From positions 25,003-89,002 of the forward strand of contig HF996009.1 in the NCBI GenBank assembly GCA_000432515.1: a DNA stretch of 64,000 bases. Reading direction: 5' to 3'. A program made the translations under genes and the position numbers. Positions within the stretch are counted from its first letter, which is position 1; the number at the start of each line of letters is the position of its first letter. Positions 27,284-37,548 of the stretch are shown here, one piece after another. This DNA is from Bacteroides sp. CAG:545 (GTDB lineage Bacteria > Bacteroidota > Bacteroidia > Bacteroidales > UBA932). The notes beneath the pieces were generated by a model. That model had not been told where the DNA came from, searched no databases, and saw only the letters and a program-made list of their open reading frames with translations.

Positions 27284-30200
27284 ATGTACCACAAAACGTT
27301 ACATAAAATCTTCCTGATGTCCGCACTGCTTCTGTGCAGTCTTGGGGCATTTGCTCAGACGAGAGTTGTCAGCGGACAGGTCTTCGATGCGGCAAAGCAG
27401 CCTCTTATGGGCATTACAGTGATGTCGTCTCCTTCGAACGGAGTCGTGACCGACATGAACGGAGCATTTTCATTGACAGTTCCGTCGGAAACTGTGACTC
27501 TCGAATTCGTCTGTCTCGGCTATTCGACAGTAAGACAGACAGTGCAGCCGGCGCAGGACAATATTACGGTCTATATGACCGAGGATGCGATGAACCTTCA
27601 GGAAACCGTCGTGGTCGGATACGGCGTGCAGAAGAAGGTAAATCTTACCGGAGCGGTTTCCACCGTCACTTCCAAGGAACTCGACAACAGGACCTCTCCG
27701 ACACTTACCCACATGCTTCAGGGCTCTGTTCCCGGAATGTTCGTGTCCACATCCAACGGTTCGCCTGACGATGTCGCTTCCATCAACATCCGTGGTTACA
27801 ACTCCATCAACGGCGGTTCTCCGCTCGTGCTCATCGACGGTGTCGAGGGCGACATGGCCAAGGTCAATCCTCATGACGTGGAGTCCGTGTCCGTTCTGAA
27901 AGACGCTTCTTCCGCAGCCATCTACGGAGCACGCGCGTCATTCGGAGTCGTTCTCATAACCACCAAGAGCGGCAAGGACAGCAAGGGAAAACCGGTCGTT
28001 CGCTACAGCGGCAACGGCGGATTCTCTGTCCCGACCACACGCACCGACTATGAGTCGAGGGGTTATGACTCCGTCTATATCAATGACCTCTTCACTTTTG
28101 CCACCAACGGCACGAACTACACCCATTACACCGAGGAGGATATGCACCAGCTCTACATCCGCCGCAACGACAAGACCGAAAATCCTGAAAGACCTTGGGT
28201 GCTCCAGGAGATGAGGAACGGAAAGATGAGCTATATCTACTACTGCAACACCGACTGGTACAAGTCGCTCTATACGACAGTGAATCCGTTCACCCAGCAC
28301 AACATCTCAGTGTCAGGCGGTTCCGAGTATTTCAAATACTACCTTTCCGGCGGCTACGAGCACAAGGAAGGAACATTCCGTGTGCGTCCGGACAAGTACA
28401 ACAAGTACAACCTCCGCAGCAAGCTTGAGTTCAAGATAAACAAATACATCACGCTCAGCGACAACCTCGGCTTCTATACCTCGGACTACGACTGGCCGGG
28501 CAACGGAAACTACAACTATACGTTCATGTACTCACAAGTCCACGGACTTGCCAGCATTCCGCTCCGCAACCCTGACGGGACCAATGTGTACAAGACCATC
28601 TTCACCGATTCCAATGTCACCAACGGCTGCCATATCGAGCTGCTTGACGACAAGAAAGTGAACAACAAGAAGAAATACAACTTCTCCAACACAGCTGAAC
28701 TCGGCATCCATCCGATTGAAGGTCTGGACATCCGTGCGAATTTCACCTATACCTTCAATAACGACCGTTCTACAAACCGTTGGGTACCTTGTACTTACAG
28801 CATGTATCCGGGCGAGATTCTCACCGAAGACTACGGCCGTTTCCAGAACAAGCTCGAGGACAGTTTCGCCTACACCCGCTACATCGCGGCCAATGTCTAT
28901 GCGACCTACCATACATCCATAAAGGGCAAGCATAATATCAATGCCACTGCAGGTTACAACTACGAGACCCAGCACTACCGCTACACATACACCAGCGGAA
29001 ACAACCTGTCTTCAGAGTACCTCAGCGAGTACAATCTCGTGCAGCCTAACTCCAAGGGCAGCAAGGAATTCTCTGTCAATGGAAACCAGACCGAATATGC
29101 TCTCGCAGGTGTGTTCGCAAGGTTCAACTACGACTATATGGGCAAATATCTCGTTGAGGTCAGCGGACGTTACGACGGAACATCCCGTTTCGCGAGCAAC
29201 AGCCGTTGGGGCTTCTTCCCTTCAGCATCAGTGGGTTGGAAACTCTCTGAGGAGAAATTCTGGGAGCCGCTGAAGTCCTCATGGGACCTCTTCAAACTCA
29301 GATTCTCTTATGGCGCGCTTGGTAACCAGCAGGTTTCTGACTATGCATACATCCGTTCCGTCTCCACCTATAATCTCGGTTATATTTTCGAGAACGGAGC
29401 GTCCAACAAGCCTAACGGAGCCTCAGTCGGTTCTTCAAGTATGGATGGCCTGACATGGGAAACCACCTATCATTACAACCTCGGCCTCGACCTCGGCTTC
29501 CTCGGAAACCGTCTTGCTTTCTCCGGAGATGCATATATCCGTGATACCAAGGGTATGATTACTTCAGGGGAGGCTGTTCCTTCAGTCTATGGAGCGGCAG
29601 CGCCTAGCGCAAATGCTGCTAACCTGCGTTCAAAGGGTATTGAACTGACCCTGTCATGGAAAGACACTTTCACTCTCGCAGGCAGTCCTTTCACCTATGG
29701 CGTGAGCGTGAACTACAGTGACTATATAACTAAGCTTACCAAATACAAGAACCCTTCCAAGGTGCTCGGAACCTATTATGAGGGCATGACATTCGGTGAG
29801 ATCTGGGGCTTCCGTACTGACGGACTTTTCGAGTCTGACGCTGCGGCAGCGGAATACACTTCCAAGATCGACCAGTCTTATCTTCAGGGAAACCTGACAG
29901 GCGGCTGGAAAGGCGGTGACTTGCGTATCCGCGACCTCGACGGAGATGACGTGATTTCACGTGGAGCCTACACTGTGGACAACTCAGGCGACCTCACCAT
30001 CATAGGAAACTCGCTTCCGCGCTTCCAGTACGGTGTCAATATTACTGCACAGTGGCTCGGCTTCGACTTCTCCATGTTCATCCAGGGCATCGGCCGTCTC
30101 AACTGGTACCCGCCAGCAGACAACCAGGCGTTCTGGGTAGCATATAACCGCCCTCAGGCGACATATATTCCTAAGAACTATATGGACAATGTCTGGAGCG

Positions 30201-30538
30201 ATGACAATACCGGCGCATATTTCCCGCGTCCGAGAGGATTTCAGGCCAATAAGGGTACTACCTATCTGACGATGACCAATGACCGTTATCTCCAGAATCT
30301 CGCATACTGCCGTCTGAAGAACCTCACTTTCGGATACACCATTCCGGAAAAGGTCCTCTCCAAGACGTTCATCAGCGCATTGAGAGTTTACTTCACCGGT
30401 GAGAACCTCGGCTATCTCTCGCCGCTCACCAAAGTCTCACGCTACATGGACCCTGAAGCGATGGCAAAGCAGAACTCATTCGGCTACTACTATCCTTACC
30501 AGAAGTCATTTGTGTTCGGTGTGGACATAACATTCTAA
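27284..30538 (+). CDS. SusC/RagA-type TonB-dependent transporter
   Basis: A complete 1084-residue transporter with a cleaved signal (LCSLGAFAQ), a carboxypeptidase-regulatory-like domain (VVSGQVFDAAKQPLMGITV), the TonB-box-like LQETVVVGYGVQKKVNLTG, a plug with VPGMFVSTSNGSPDDVASIN, INIRGYNSI and PLVLIDGVEGD, and a barrel ending SFVFGVDITF. This is the second SusC of the operon and is more SusC-like in its VVGYG motif than the one at 11718. It likely imports a different product of the same glycan or a related one. SusD follows after 16 bases with AAGGAGG before its start. Confidence 0.97.
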   Translation: MYHKTLHKIFLMSALLLCSLGAFAQTRVVSGQVFDAAKQPLMGITVMSSPSNGVVTDMNGAFSLTVPSETVTLEFVCLGYSTVRQTVQPAQDNITVYMTEDAMNLQETVVVGYGVQKKVNLTGAVSTVTSKELDNRTSPTLTHMLQGSVPGMFVSTSNGSPDDVASINIRGYNSINGGSPLVLIDGVEGDMAKVNPHDVESVSVLKDASSAAIYGARASFGVVLITTKSGKDSKGKPVVRYSGNGGFSVPTTRTDYESRGYDSVYINDLFTFATNGTNYTHYTEEDMHQLYIRRNDKTENPERPWVLQEMRNGKMSYIYYCNTDWYKSLYTTVNPFTQHNISVSGGSEYFKYYLSGGYEHKEGTFRVRPDKYNKYNLRSKLEFKINKYITLSDNLGFYTSDYDWPGNGNYNYTFMYSQVHGLASIPLRNPDGTNVYKTIFTDSNVTNGCHIELLDDKKVNNKKKYNFSNTAELGIHPIEGLDIRANFTYTFNNDRSTNRWVPCTYSMYPGEILTEDYGRFQNKLEDSFAYTRYIAANVYATYHTSIKGKHNINATAGYNYETQHYRYTYTSGNNLSSEYLSEYNLVQPNSKGSKEFSVNGNQTEYALAGVFARFNYDYMGKYLVEVSGRYDGTSRFASNSRWGFFPSASVGWKLSEEKFWEPLKSSWDLFKLRFSYGALGNQQVSDYAYIRSVSTYNLGYIFENGASNKPNGASVGSSSMDGLTWETTYHYNLGLDLGFLGNRLAFSGDAYIRDTKGMITSGEAVPSVYGAAAPSANAANLRSKGIELTLSWKDTFTLAGSPFTYGVSVNYSDYITKLTKYKNPSKVLGTYYEGMTFGEIWGFRTDGLFESDAAAAEYTSKIDQSYLQGNLTGGWKGGDLRIRDLDGDDVISRGAYTVDNSGDLTIIGNSLPRFQYGVNITAQWLGFDFSMFIQGIGRLNWYPPADNQAFWVAYNRPQATYIPKNYMDNVWSDDNTGAYFPRPRGFQANKGTTYLTMTNDRYLQNLAYCRLKNLTFGYTIPEKVLSKTFISALRVYFTGENLGYLSPLTKVSRYMDPEAMAKQNSFGYYYPYQKSFVFGVDITF

Positions 30539-30554
30539 TAAAGGAGGAATCTGT

Positions 30555-32348
30555 ATGAAAATCAAGAATATACTTTATATTACCGCAGTTGCCGCATTCG
30601 GCATTTCTGCGTGCAGTCTTGACAAGTTCCCTCTCGACAAGGAAACCTCAGACTCTTACTTTAAGGATGCGCCTCAGTTCGAGAACGTTTCCAATACATT
30701 CTATGCCGACCTTTTCAAAGGCCCGTTCTTCGACGAAGAGAGCGACATCTGTTTCAAGACGAATCTTCCGATGAAGATACGTGGCGGAAAGCTCCGTGTG
30801 GTTCCGTCTTCCGGCGGCGGCTGGGACTGGGGCACTCTCCGCGACATAAACAATATGCTCGACAATCTCGGCAACTGTGCCGATGAATCAGTCAGAGCCG
30901 AGTACGAGGCGGTAGGACGTTTCTTCAGGGCGTATTTCTATTTCCTCAAGGTACGCGACTTCGGTGACGTTCCATGGTATGACCACGAACTCAGCGTCAA
31001 GGAACACAACGAGCTCTACAAGGCAAGAGACTCCAGGGACTATGTCATGAGCAAGATGCTCGAAGACATTGACTTTGCCGTCGCTAACCTCTCCACAGAA
31101 AAGAACCTGTACAAAATCTCCAAGTGGACAGCGCTCGCTTTCAAATCCCGTTTCTGCCTTTTCGAGGGCACATGGCGCAACTACCATGGCAATGACGGCG
31201 CCGAGCACGACGGAAATTACTGGCTCGCACAGGCGGCTTCTGCTGCCAAGGAGTTCATAACTACCTCACCTTACAAGATTTACAGCACAGGGAAACCTGC
31301 CGAGGACTATATGATGCTCTTCGCCTCACAGGTGGCAAACAGCGACGAGGTCATCCTCGCCAAGGCCTACAGTTATTCTCTCGGCCTTTCACACTTCGCC
31401 ACCTACAACACTTTCGGACAGAATCAGTTTGCCTTCAACAAGAAGTTCGTGGACAGCTATCTTATGGCTGACGGAACTGAGTTCACTGCCAATGCCGGCT
31501 GGGAGACAAAGGAATACTATGAGGAGATGACTGGCCGTGATCCGCGCCTGGCCCAGACCATGCGCTGCCCGGGTTACCACCGCATTGACGCGGATTCCCT
31601 CATGGTCGGCGATTTCAATACCAGCTGCACCGGCTATCAGGTCGTGAAGTACGCGCAGAGCAACAATGTGCTCGAGACGGGACGCTGGATGGCTACTGAC
31701 AATGATATGCCTATCTTCCGTGCTGCCGAGGTCTATCTCAACTATGCCGAGGCTATGGCTGAGCGTACCGATGTAAATATTACTCAGGATGACATTGATT
31801 TGAGTATCAAACCTTTGCGCGACCGCGTCGGAATGCCGAATCTGAAACTCGCTGATGCGAATGACTCTCCGAGTGCCTATATGTCAAGTGCAGAATACGG
31901 CTATCCGAATGTGAAGGGCGCGAACAAGGGTGTCATCCTCGAGATCCGTCGTGAGAGGACGATTGAACTTGCGGAAGAAGGTGACTTCAGATGGTATGAC
32001 CTGATGAGATGGAAGGCAGGCAAGTGTATTGAGCAGAACTTCTACGGAATGTATTTCCTTGGTGTTGACCGCGGATTCGACCTCGACCATGACGGCCAGA
32101 ATGAAGTCTGGATCTACACGAAGGAGAAGCCTGCAGACCTGGACGAGAAGGTCACTTACAATGTGCTTCAGGTCGGCAAGACCATCACTCTCAGCGGCAA
32201 GACCAATGGTTATGTGGACCCTCATCAGAAGACTCAGCATGTCTTCGACGAGTCCCGCGATTACCTGATGCCGCTGCCGTCTGAGGACCTGGCGCTCAAC
32301 AAGAATCTCAAGCAGAACCCTAATTGGGGAACCAAAAAGAAACAATAA
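30555..32348 (+). CDS. SusD/RagB-type nutrient-binding lipoprotein
   Basis: A 597-residue lipoprotein (GISACSLDKFPLDKET, Cys20) with the family opening motif LDKFPLD and helical repeats including VGRFFRAYFYFLKVRDFGDVP, FRAAEVYLNYAEAMAERTD and the C-terminal IRRERTIELAEEGDFRWYDL. It is the partner of the SusC gene just upstream. The start is supported by AAAGGAGGAA shortly before it. Two CBM9-like lipoprotein genes follow, as expected for accessory surface-binding proteins of the same system. Confidence 0.96.
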   Translation: MKIKNILYITAVAAFGISACSLDKFPLDKETSDSYFKDAPQFENVSNTFYADLFKGPFFDEESDICFKTNLPMKIRGGKLRVVPSSGGGWDWGTLRDINNMLDNLGNCADESVRAEYEAVGRFFRAYFYFLKVRDFGDVPWYDHELSVKEHNELYKARDSRDYVMSKMLEDIDFAVANLSTEKNLYKISKWTALAFKSRFCLFEGTWRNYHGNDGAEHDGNYWLAQAASAAKEFITTSPYKIYSTGKPAEDYMMLFASQVANSDEVILAKAYSYSLGLSHFATYNTFGQNQFAFNKKFVDSYLMADGTEFTANAGWETKEYYEEMTGRDPRLAQTMRCPGYHRIDADSLMVGDFNTSCTGYQVVKYAQSNNVLETGRWMATDNDMPIFRAAEVYLNYAEAMAERTDVNITQDDIDLSIKPLRDRVGMPNLKLADANDSPSAYMSSAEYGYPNVKGANKGVILEIRRERTIELAEEGDFRWYDLMRWKAGKCIEQNFYGMYFLGVDRGFDLDHDGQNEVWIYTKEKPADLDEKVTYNVLQVGKTITLSGKTNGYVDPHQKTQHVFDESRDYLMPLPSEDLALNKNLKQNPNWGTKKKQ

Positions 32349-32379
32349 CCACTTTTTTAACAATTTAAACACAAACAAC

Positions 32380-33234
32380 ATGAAAAGAACATTTATGTTT
32401 TTTGCAGCCGCCATCATGATGGGTGCTGCAGTCGTTTCCTGCGACAAGTCATCTTCCACAAACAATAACGGTGGTGATGAAGGTGAAGGCGAGGTTCCTA
32501 CAGAGTCTATCGCTATTGACGGAAACTTCGAGGACTGGGATGCCTGCAAGACAGCTGTAGTTGCAACTCTTCCTGCTGATGCCACCGATAAGGTTGCTCT
32601 CAAGACGGTTAAATTCACTTCTGATGCTGACTATATCTATTGCTATGCCGAGTTTGTAAACAATCTTCCTGCTCTTGAAAAGATAGATCCGTCTTGGGAT
32701 GGAAACGGTGCCTGGAATACAGGTGGTCTTGCCAAAGAACTTACATTGTTTATCGATACGGATGCGAACCCTAAGACAGGTATGGTGTACAGAGAGGTTG
32801 GACCTTTCAATCAAATAGGATTTGAAGTCGCTTGTGAACTCTACCAGTACATCGCTGTAGAGACCGGTAAGATCAATCTTGGCTGGAGTCAGTACAACTA
32901 TTGGGATCCTTCAGATGAAAGGGCTAAGGTGCAGGGTGAAGTACCGGAGGATGGTCATCCATACGAATGGCCTCCTTATTTGTGGGGAACTGATAATGGA
33001 GGAAACCTCGACAATACTCTTGTTGTCAGAAGTGATTTTCAGGCAAGACTTGTCGGAACTGTAGTAAAAGAAGAGTTTGCCATCAGCCGTGACGCTATGG
33101 ACCAGCTCCGCGGACAGAACAAGGTCAATATCAGCGTCCTCTCTTATGGTGGTGAGAAGTATGCTAAAGCGCTTTATGGCTATCTTCCTCAGGGCGGTGA
33201 CAAGCAGTACATCACTCTTGAACTTATGAAATAA
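32380..33234 (+). CDS. CBM9/DOMON-like lipoprotein
   Basis: A 284-residue lipoprotein (AVVSCDKSS, Cys21) with a Gly/Glu/Asn-rich linker and one domain. It begins AIDGNFEDWD, the start typical of CBM9-type sandwiches, then DADYIYCYAEF, LTLFIDTDANPKTG, a long middle with many aromatic residues (WSQYNYWDPSD, EWPPYLWG) and a final YITLELM strand. The aromatic-rich middle would suit glycan stacking. No catalytic motif. It follows SusD by 31 bases. Base composition drops slightly compared with the SusC/SusD genes. Confidence 0.7.
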   Translation: MKRTFMFFAAAIMMGAAVVSCDKSSSTNNNGGDEGEGEVPTESIAIDGNFEDWDACKTAVVATLPADATDKVALKTVKFTSDADYIYCYAEFVNNLPALEKIDPSWDGNGAWNTGGLAKELTLFIDTDANPKTGMVYREVGPFNQIGFEVACELYQYIAVETGKINLGWSQYNYWDPSDERAKVQGEVPEDGHPYEWPPYLWGTDNGGNLDNTLVVRSDFQARLVGTVVKEEFAISRDAMDQLRGQNKVNISVLSYGGEKYAKALYGYLPQGGDKQYITLELMK

Positions 33235-33254
33235 CTTTCCCTACAAGTGAAAAT

Positions 33255-34031
33255 ATGAAAAAAACAATGAATTTTTTCGCTGCGGCAGTGATGGTGTCAC
33301 TCGCAGCAGTTGCCTGCAGCAAGGACAACGGCGGCAACAAGAACAACAATGACGATGACAGCAACGCCGACGTTGAGGGAGTCGTAATCGACGGAAACTT
33401 CGACGATTGGGCAAAACTTCCGGAGGCTGATGTCGTGATGAAAGAGGTTGAGTCTGATGCTGACAAGAAAGCTGTCAAACTCGTAAAATTCTATGACACG
33501 GACGAACTTCTTTACGTTTATGCGGAGGTTGATGCTGCTGTAATCGGAACAGCCTATACAGAGGCTGAGAAATGGGACAGTGGCAAGAGCCAGCCTCGTA
33601 CCCTCCGTCTTATGTTTGATGCTGACAATAATGAAGATACAGGCGGAAAGATGCCTGAATTCCCTGAGGAGCCTAATGGCTATGATGTCCTGGTTGACTC
33701 ATACATCTGGTCTAATGCCGGTAAGATCAAGCTCGGTTGGAGCGAATGCTGGACTTACATTGATCCGGAAGCCAATAAACTGTTCCTGGGAATGAGTCCT
33801 GCTACAAGCCAGCAGAATGTGGCTTTGGACAATATGGTAGTATCTGCAGCAAATGTTGCGGGCTCTCTCGTCAAGGGCGGTTTCTATGGCGTTGAATATG
33901 CAGTTGACAAGACAAATGTTCCTGACCTCGGCAAACAAGTCAGAGTTGTTGCCCTGTACGTAGATGATGGCTGGAACAATGCCGGCATCCTCCCATCCGA
34001 CGGCACTTCCATCAAACTTACACTCAAATAG
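33255..34031 (+). CDS. CBM9/DOMON-like lipoprotein (paralogue)
   Basis: A 258-residue lipoprotein (AVACSKDNGG, Cys21) related to the preceding gene product. It has VIDGNFDDWAKLPEADVV, ELLYVYAEVD, LRLMFDADNNEDTGG, IKLGWSECWTYIDPE and a final SIKLTLK strand. Between signal and domain is a Asn/Asp-rich linker of about 20 residues. It begins 20 bases after its neighbour and ends just before a strong hairpin, making it the last gene of the long operon. Likely a surface glycan-binding accessory. Confidence 0.7.
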   Translation: MKKTMNFFAAAVMVSLAAVACSKDNGGNKNNNDDDSNADVEGVVIDGNFDDWAKLPEADVVMKEVESDADKKAVKLVKFYDTDELLYVYAEVDAAVIGTAYTEAEKWDSGKSQPRTLRLMFDADNNEDTGGKMPEFPEEPNGYDVLVDSYIWSNAGKIKLGWSECWTYIDPEANKLFLGMSPATSQQNVALDNMVVSAANVAGSLVKGGFYGVEYAVDKTNVPDLGKQVRVVALYVDDGWNNAGILPSDGTSIKLTLK

Positions 34032-34046
34032 CCTTTATAATTATCC

Positions 34047-34082
34047 AGAGGATGGCTATCAGTATGCAGATAGCCATCCTCT
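34047..34082 (+). terminator. Strong hairpin closing the long glycan operon
   Basis: A perfect 14-bp inverted repeat (34047-34060 with 34069-34082) around an 8-base loop, 15 bases after the last CBM9-like gene. It lacks a clear T run, so it may be a terminator or an mRNA-stabilising hairpin. It lies at the border to the AT-rich insert. Confidence 0.65.
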
Positions 34083-34120
34083 CCAAATTCTACGCAGAAA
34101 TAACCACTAAATACACGACT

Positions 34121-34468
34121 ATGAATACCGCTAAAACACTATTATTAATAACATTTGTCCTCTTGCCATTGATATCTTGTATGTCAGAGCCGTTGCAGGA
34201 GAAAGAAGCTATCGAAACTACTTCCGAAAAACCTTCCGTTAGTATGAAATCTATGACTAAGGCATCTTCTCAAATTGATAGCGTCGCGGTCAAGGACAAA
34301 ATTCAGTCTGACTATGATTTTATTCTTATGAATCATATAGTTCGCTCCGATAGTGGACTTTATATTTTGTGTCTTGCTAAAGAAGAAGCGATTGAAATAG
34401 GAATTCCGTCTGAACTATACGACAATTACTCATCTTTTGTTGAATCTTTAAATCCTACAAATAAATGA
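34121..34468 (+). CDS. Small AT-rich lipoprotein, unknown function
   Basis: I choose the start at 34121 over an in-frame upstream one because it opens a lipoprotein signal (MNTAKTLLLITFVLLPLISC). The product has 115 residues: a Ser/Thr/Lys-rich linker and a short domain ending LAKEEAIEIGIPSELYDNYS. I do not recognise it. Its last four bases overlap the start of the next gene (ATGA), so the two are translationally coupled. Its AT-rich codon use differs sharply from the genes upstream. Confidence 0.65.
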   Translation: MNTAKTLLLITFVLLPLISCMSEPLQEKEAIETTSEKPSVSMKSMTKASSQIDSVAVKDKIQSDYDFILMNHIVRSDSGLYILCLAKEEAIEIGIPSELYDNYSSFVESLNPTNK

Positions 34469-35265
34469 AACGTGGTCTGATATATTGCTTTTTATCTGTT
34501 TTGTTTGTGGGATTGTCTCTTAGAACTGCTGCTGAAGACAATGGAGAACAAAAAGTGCGTAAGGCGTTGGACGAAATTTTCTCGGAACTTGACAAAACGA
34601 GAATTCCAACTGGATTTCTTGAAGAGTATGCTGTTGATTACATTGCTATGGATAAATATGATGATAATCAGCAAGATACCACATTGATAAGTGTGGACGT
34701 CATGACTTATCTCATGAAAGGTATTCGTAGTGCATCTGTAGGTGAAAAGCCTTTTGGAGATGTTGATGGAATTATATCCAAATATAAAAATGACAAACCG
34801 GTAGCGGAGCGTACTGAAACTTATATCTTGTTTAATGCTTATAAATATAATTATATACCGGACTCTGCTGTTTCGGAGGGAAAAATCCAGGTGGTGAATG
34901 ACAAGGTTAAAGATGTTTATAAAAACGGATCATGGGTAAATCCCTATAGTGAACGCAAATTGATAGCATTTTCACCAATTGAACATACCGTTCCAATGGG
35001 CGTTGATTTTACATTTAAGTTTCTGCCTGAACAAGCGATGACCAATATGGGAATATCCCGAATAATTTTTGATGCTGGTGATGGGAGTTCTCCGAAAAAT
35101 ATATATAAAACTTCGTTTACAGCTCATTATACATCTCCTGGTCGTAAGAAACTGCATATGACAGTGTGGTTAAATGGTATGACAGTAGGGGTTAATGTTA
35201 TGTTGATGTCATTGATCCGCAAGAAGGAATCAATATCCCGACAAAAGGAGATATTGGAAAGGTAG
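34465..35265 (+). CDS. N-terminal part of a frameshifted exported alpha/beta hydrolase
   Basis: A 266-residue frame with a signal peptide (LSVLFVGLSLRTAAE) and a region containing the beta-rich FDAGDGSSPKNIYKTSFTAHY and MTVWLNGMTVGVNV. Near 35197-35200 the sense appears to jump: the other frame, open from 35196, reads VDVIDPQEGINIPTKGDIGK and runs straight into the hydrolase that follows. Inserting one base after GTTAATGTT (at 35199) would join both into about 1023 residues. The final residues of this frame (after MLMS) are therefore likely out-of-frame. I do not recognise the N-terminal domain. Confidence 0.65.
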   Translation: MKRGLIYCFLSVLFVGLSLRTAAEDNGEQKVRKALDEIFSELDKTRIPTGFLEEYAVDYIAMDKYDDNQQDTTLISVDVMTYLMKGIRSASVGEKPFGDVDGIISKYKNDKPVAERTETYILFNAYKYNYIPDSAVSEGKIQVVNDKVKDVYKNGSWVNPYSERKLIAFSPIEHTVPMGVDFTFKFLPEQAMTNMGISRIIFDAGDGSSPKNIYKTSFTAHYTSPGRKKLHMTVWLNGMTVGVNVMLMSLIRKKESISRQKEILER

Positions 35266-35276
35266 TATATGGAGAC

Positions 35277-37535
35277 TTGAATAAAGAGTTCGCACAGCAA
35301 GATAGCCCGAGAACCCCGAAATATTCTGCGATAGTCACAATAAAATATGCTCCGTCCCATAATAATACTCTTCAGAAACCGCTTATTGTTGTAGAAGGTT
35401 TTGATTCGACAATTCTGTTCCCTACTTACGAAGATGATGTAGAAAAGATTTATGGAAGAAGTAATTTATATTCATTTCTACAAGATAGCGGACTATACTT
35501 CAATTATTTTAAAGAGAACTATGATATAGTATATGTTGATTGGAATACTCCAGAAGTCAGTATAGATAGTAATTCATCCCTGTTAAGGATGATAATTAGA
35601 TGGGTGAATTCTCAGAAAGTGACGGATGAAAAAAAAATTATTATAGCACAAAGTATGGGCGGCCTCATCGCCCAACAGGCTCTTTGTATAATGGAGGCTA
35701 TAGAGAAAGAGCATCAGACCCGTATGTTTGTAAGTTATGATGTTCCATATTTTGGAGTGAATATTCCTATAGGGCTACAGGGTTTTGTGCACTCTTTTTT
35801 TGAGTATGCAACGCATTTTGGACTTACTACGGTGAACTCATTGTCATCTGACTGGTGGTATTTTGGGAAATCCGATATCTTGAGTTATCTATATGAAGTT
35901 TTATACAATAATAGTCTGTCTGCGCATGAAATGATGATGCAGGTGATGAAATCTGATGGTACTATAGTGGATAATCGCACTGTTTTGCAACAGAATTTTA
36001 AGAAGAGAGGGCTTCCTAAAGGCGATGTTGGTAGTCCTATTGTAAATATTGGGTTCTCAAACGGAGTTGGTTCTAGTTTGTATCCGGTTCTTGACAATGG
36101 TAATTTATTGTATATAAATGGTGAACTTGAACCTAAGTATTGGGCTTCGTTGTTCTTGTCGCTAATCTATGATTTTAATGGTCCGATTAAAACGCTGACT
36201 GATAATAACAGGTGGATAAAACATCTTTTGGCTTTGCCAGGAAAAAGCCGTCTGAGCCTTAATGCATATGCAAAAGCAAGTACAAGTGTAGGAAACCAGA
36301 AAATCTCAGCAATTGAAATAGTGTACAGGAAAAAACTTCTCGGCTTAATAAAAATCAAAATACCTGTATTCTCATCGTCGTGCACATTAAATATAAGTGA
36401 CGATTATGACACTTATTATGGTTCGGGATATTCTTTAAGTCCGATTGAAAGTTTGTCACAATATTTGACTTCAGATGGCAATTCTTATGACTTCGGATTG
36501 GCTGCAAAGGAAAAGTGGGGACGTTATGATTTTTCTGCGAACCTTGTTTCTGGTTTTATGTTTGTTCCAACAGCTAGTGCCTTGGCTGTAGGTGGAGGGT
36601 CTCGCTCTTTGAATAAATCGGACTTCCAGAATTATGCATACTATAATGGTAATAGTGATGATATTCCGTTTGACCAGTACATGTGTTCATCAACATCAAA
36701 TTCTCACATTGGTTTTGATGATGAACTCTATGGGCTTATGAAGAATAATTTATTCGTCATTTCTGGCCCTCAAATCCCAGTTACCGGAGATAAATATGTT
36801 GTTAAAGGTTTAGATGAGAAAATTGAAGTCAGTTGGAGCAGTTCAAAATCTTGGATGACGTTCTCACATGACGGAACTGTAACTATTGATAAAGATAAAG
36901 CTGACGGTGTCGTGGAAATAACGGCCACATGGTCTGAAGGACATAATTCATATTCTAAATCTAAGAAGGTTATTGCTGGAATTCCTGAATTCTCGCTTGA
37001 TTTGGGACGAATTGGTAGTGGACATGGAGCGTGGCTCGAAGTTAAGGTTAATGACCCTGAATTTGTAGAACTGGCGGGAGATGATTTGAAATATCTTTGG
37101 AGACGTAAAGAGGGAGAGTCTGGCAAAATAGAGTCGTTGGGATTAAGTTCAAATAATCGTCAGATTTATTATGATTTTGATGCTAAAGGTGATGCATGGT
37201 ATTATGTGACGTTGTTTTTAGGTGAATATAATTCATCCACACATACTGTGAAAGTGCCATATTATAAGACACTCACAAATCCAAATACCTATTCATATAG
37301 TGCCACTCTTGATAGCGATGGAGGTGTGTTTCTCTCATCTGATGATAACCAGAAGTTGCCTGAACTTGAGCAGGAACTTATGAGAAGTGAATCACTCCTT
37401 AATGGTATAAAGGCTTTTAAGGAAAAAGATGAGCGTATGACAATCATTCCTGTTGAACTGAATATGGATGGGATGTCACGTACAATACTTGTTAAGATTG
37501 TGAAAAGTGATGTTCTGAAAGATGCGATTAATTAG
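35277..37535 (+). CDS. Alpha/beta hydrolase (lipase-like), C-terminal part of a frameshifted gene
   Basis: A 752-residue frame whose coding sense actually begins near 35196, so the listed ATG is probably not a native start. It has PLIVVEGFDSTILFP, YDIVYVDWNTPEVSID and the nucleophile elbow IIAQSMGGLIAQQAL (GxSxG with Ser), followed by SYDVPYFGVNIPIGLQGF, typical of lipase/esterase alpha/beta hydrolases. The last third (from about residue 495) holds Ig-like stretches such as EVSWSSSKSWMTFSHDGTVT. Without the N-terminal part it has no signal peptide. Base use is AT-rich (20 of 60 G/C in the line at 35401). Substrate is unknown. Confidence 0.75.
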   Translation: MNKEFAQQDSPRTPKYSAIVTIKYAPSHNNTLQKPLIVVEGFDSTILFPTYEDDVEKIYGRSNLYSFLQDSGLYFNYFKENYDIVYVDWNTPEVSIDSNSSLLRMIIRWVNSQKVTDEKKIIIAQSMGGLIAQQALCIMEAIEKEHQTRMFVSYDVPYFGVNIPIGLQGFVHSFFEYATHFGLTTVNSLSSDWWYFGKSDILSYLYEVLYNNSLSAHEMMMQVMKSDGTIVDNRTVLQQNFKKRGLPKGDVGSPIVNIGFSNGVGSSLYPVLDNGNLLYINGELEPKYWASLFLSLIYDFNGPIKTLTDNNRWIKHLLALPGKSRLSLNAYAKASTSVGNQKISAIEIVYRKKLLGLIKIKIPVFSSSCTLNISDDYDTYYGSGYSLSPIESLSQYLTSDGNSYDFGLAAKEKWGRYDFSANLVSGFMFVPTASALAVGGGSRSLNKSDFQNYAYYNGNSDDIPFDQYMCSSTSNSHIGFDDELYGLMKNNLFVISGPQIPVTGDKYVVKGLDEKIEVSWSSSKSWMTFSHDGTVTIDKDKADGVVEITATWSEGHNSYSKSKKVIAGIPEFSLDLGRIGSGHGAWLEVKVNDPEFVELAGDDLKYLWRRKEGESGKIESLGLSSNNRQIYYDFDAKGDAWYYVTLFLGEYNSSTHTVKVPYYKTLTNPNTYSYSATLDSDGGVFLSSDDNQKLPELEQELMRSESLLNGIKAFKEKDERMTIIPVELNMDGMSRTILVKIVKSDVLKDAIN

Positions 37536-37548
37536 AAATGTGAATACT

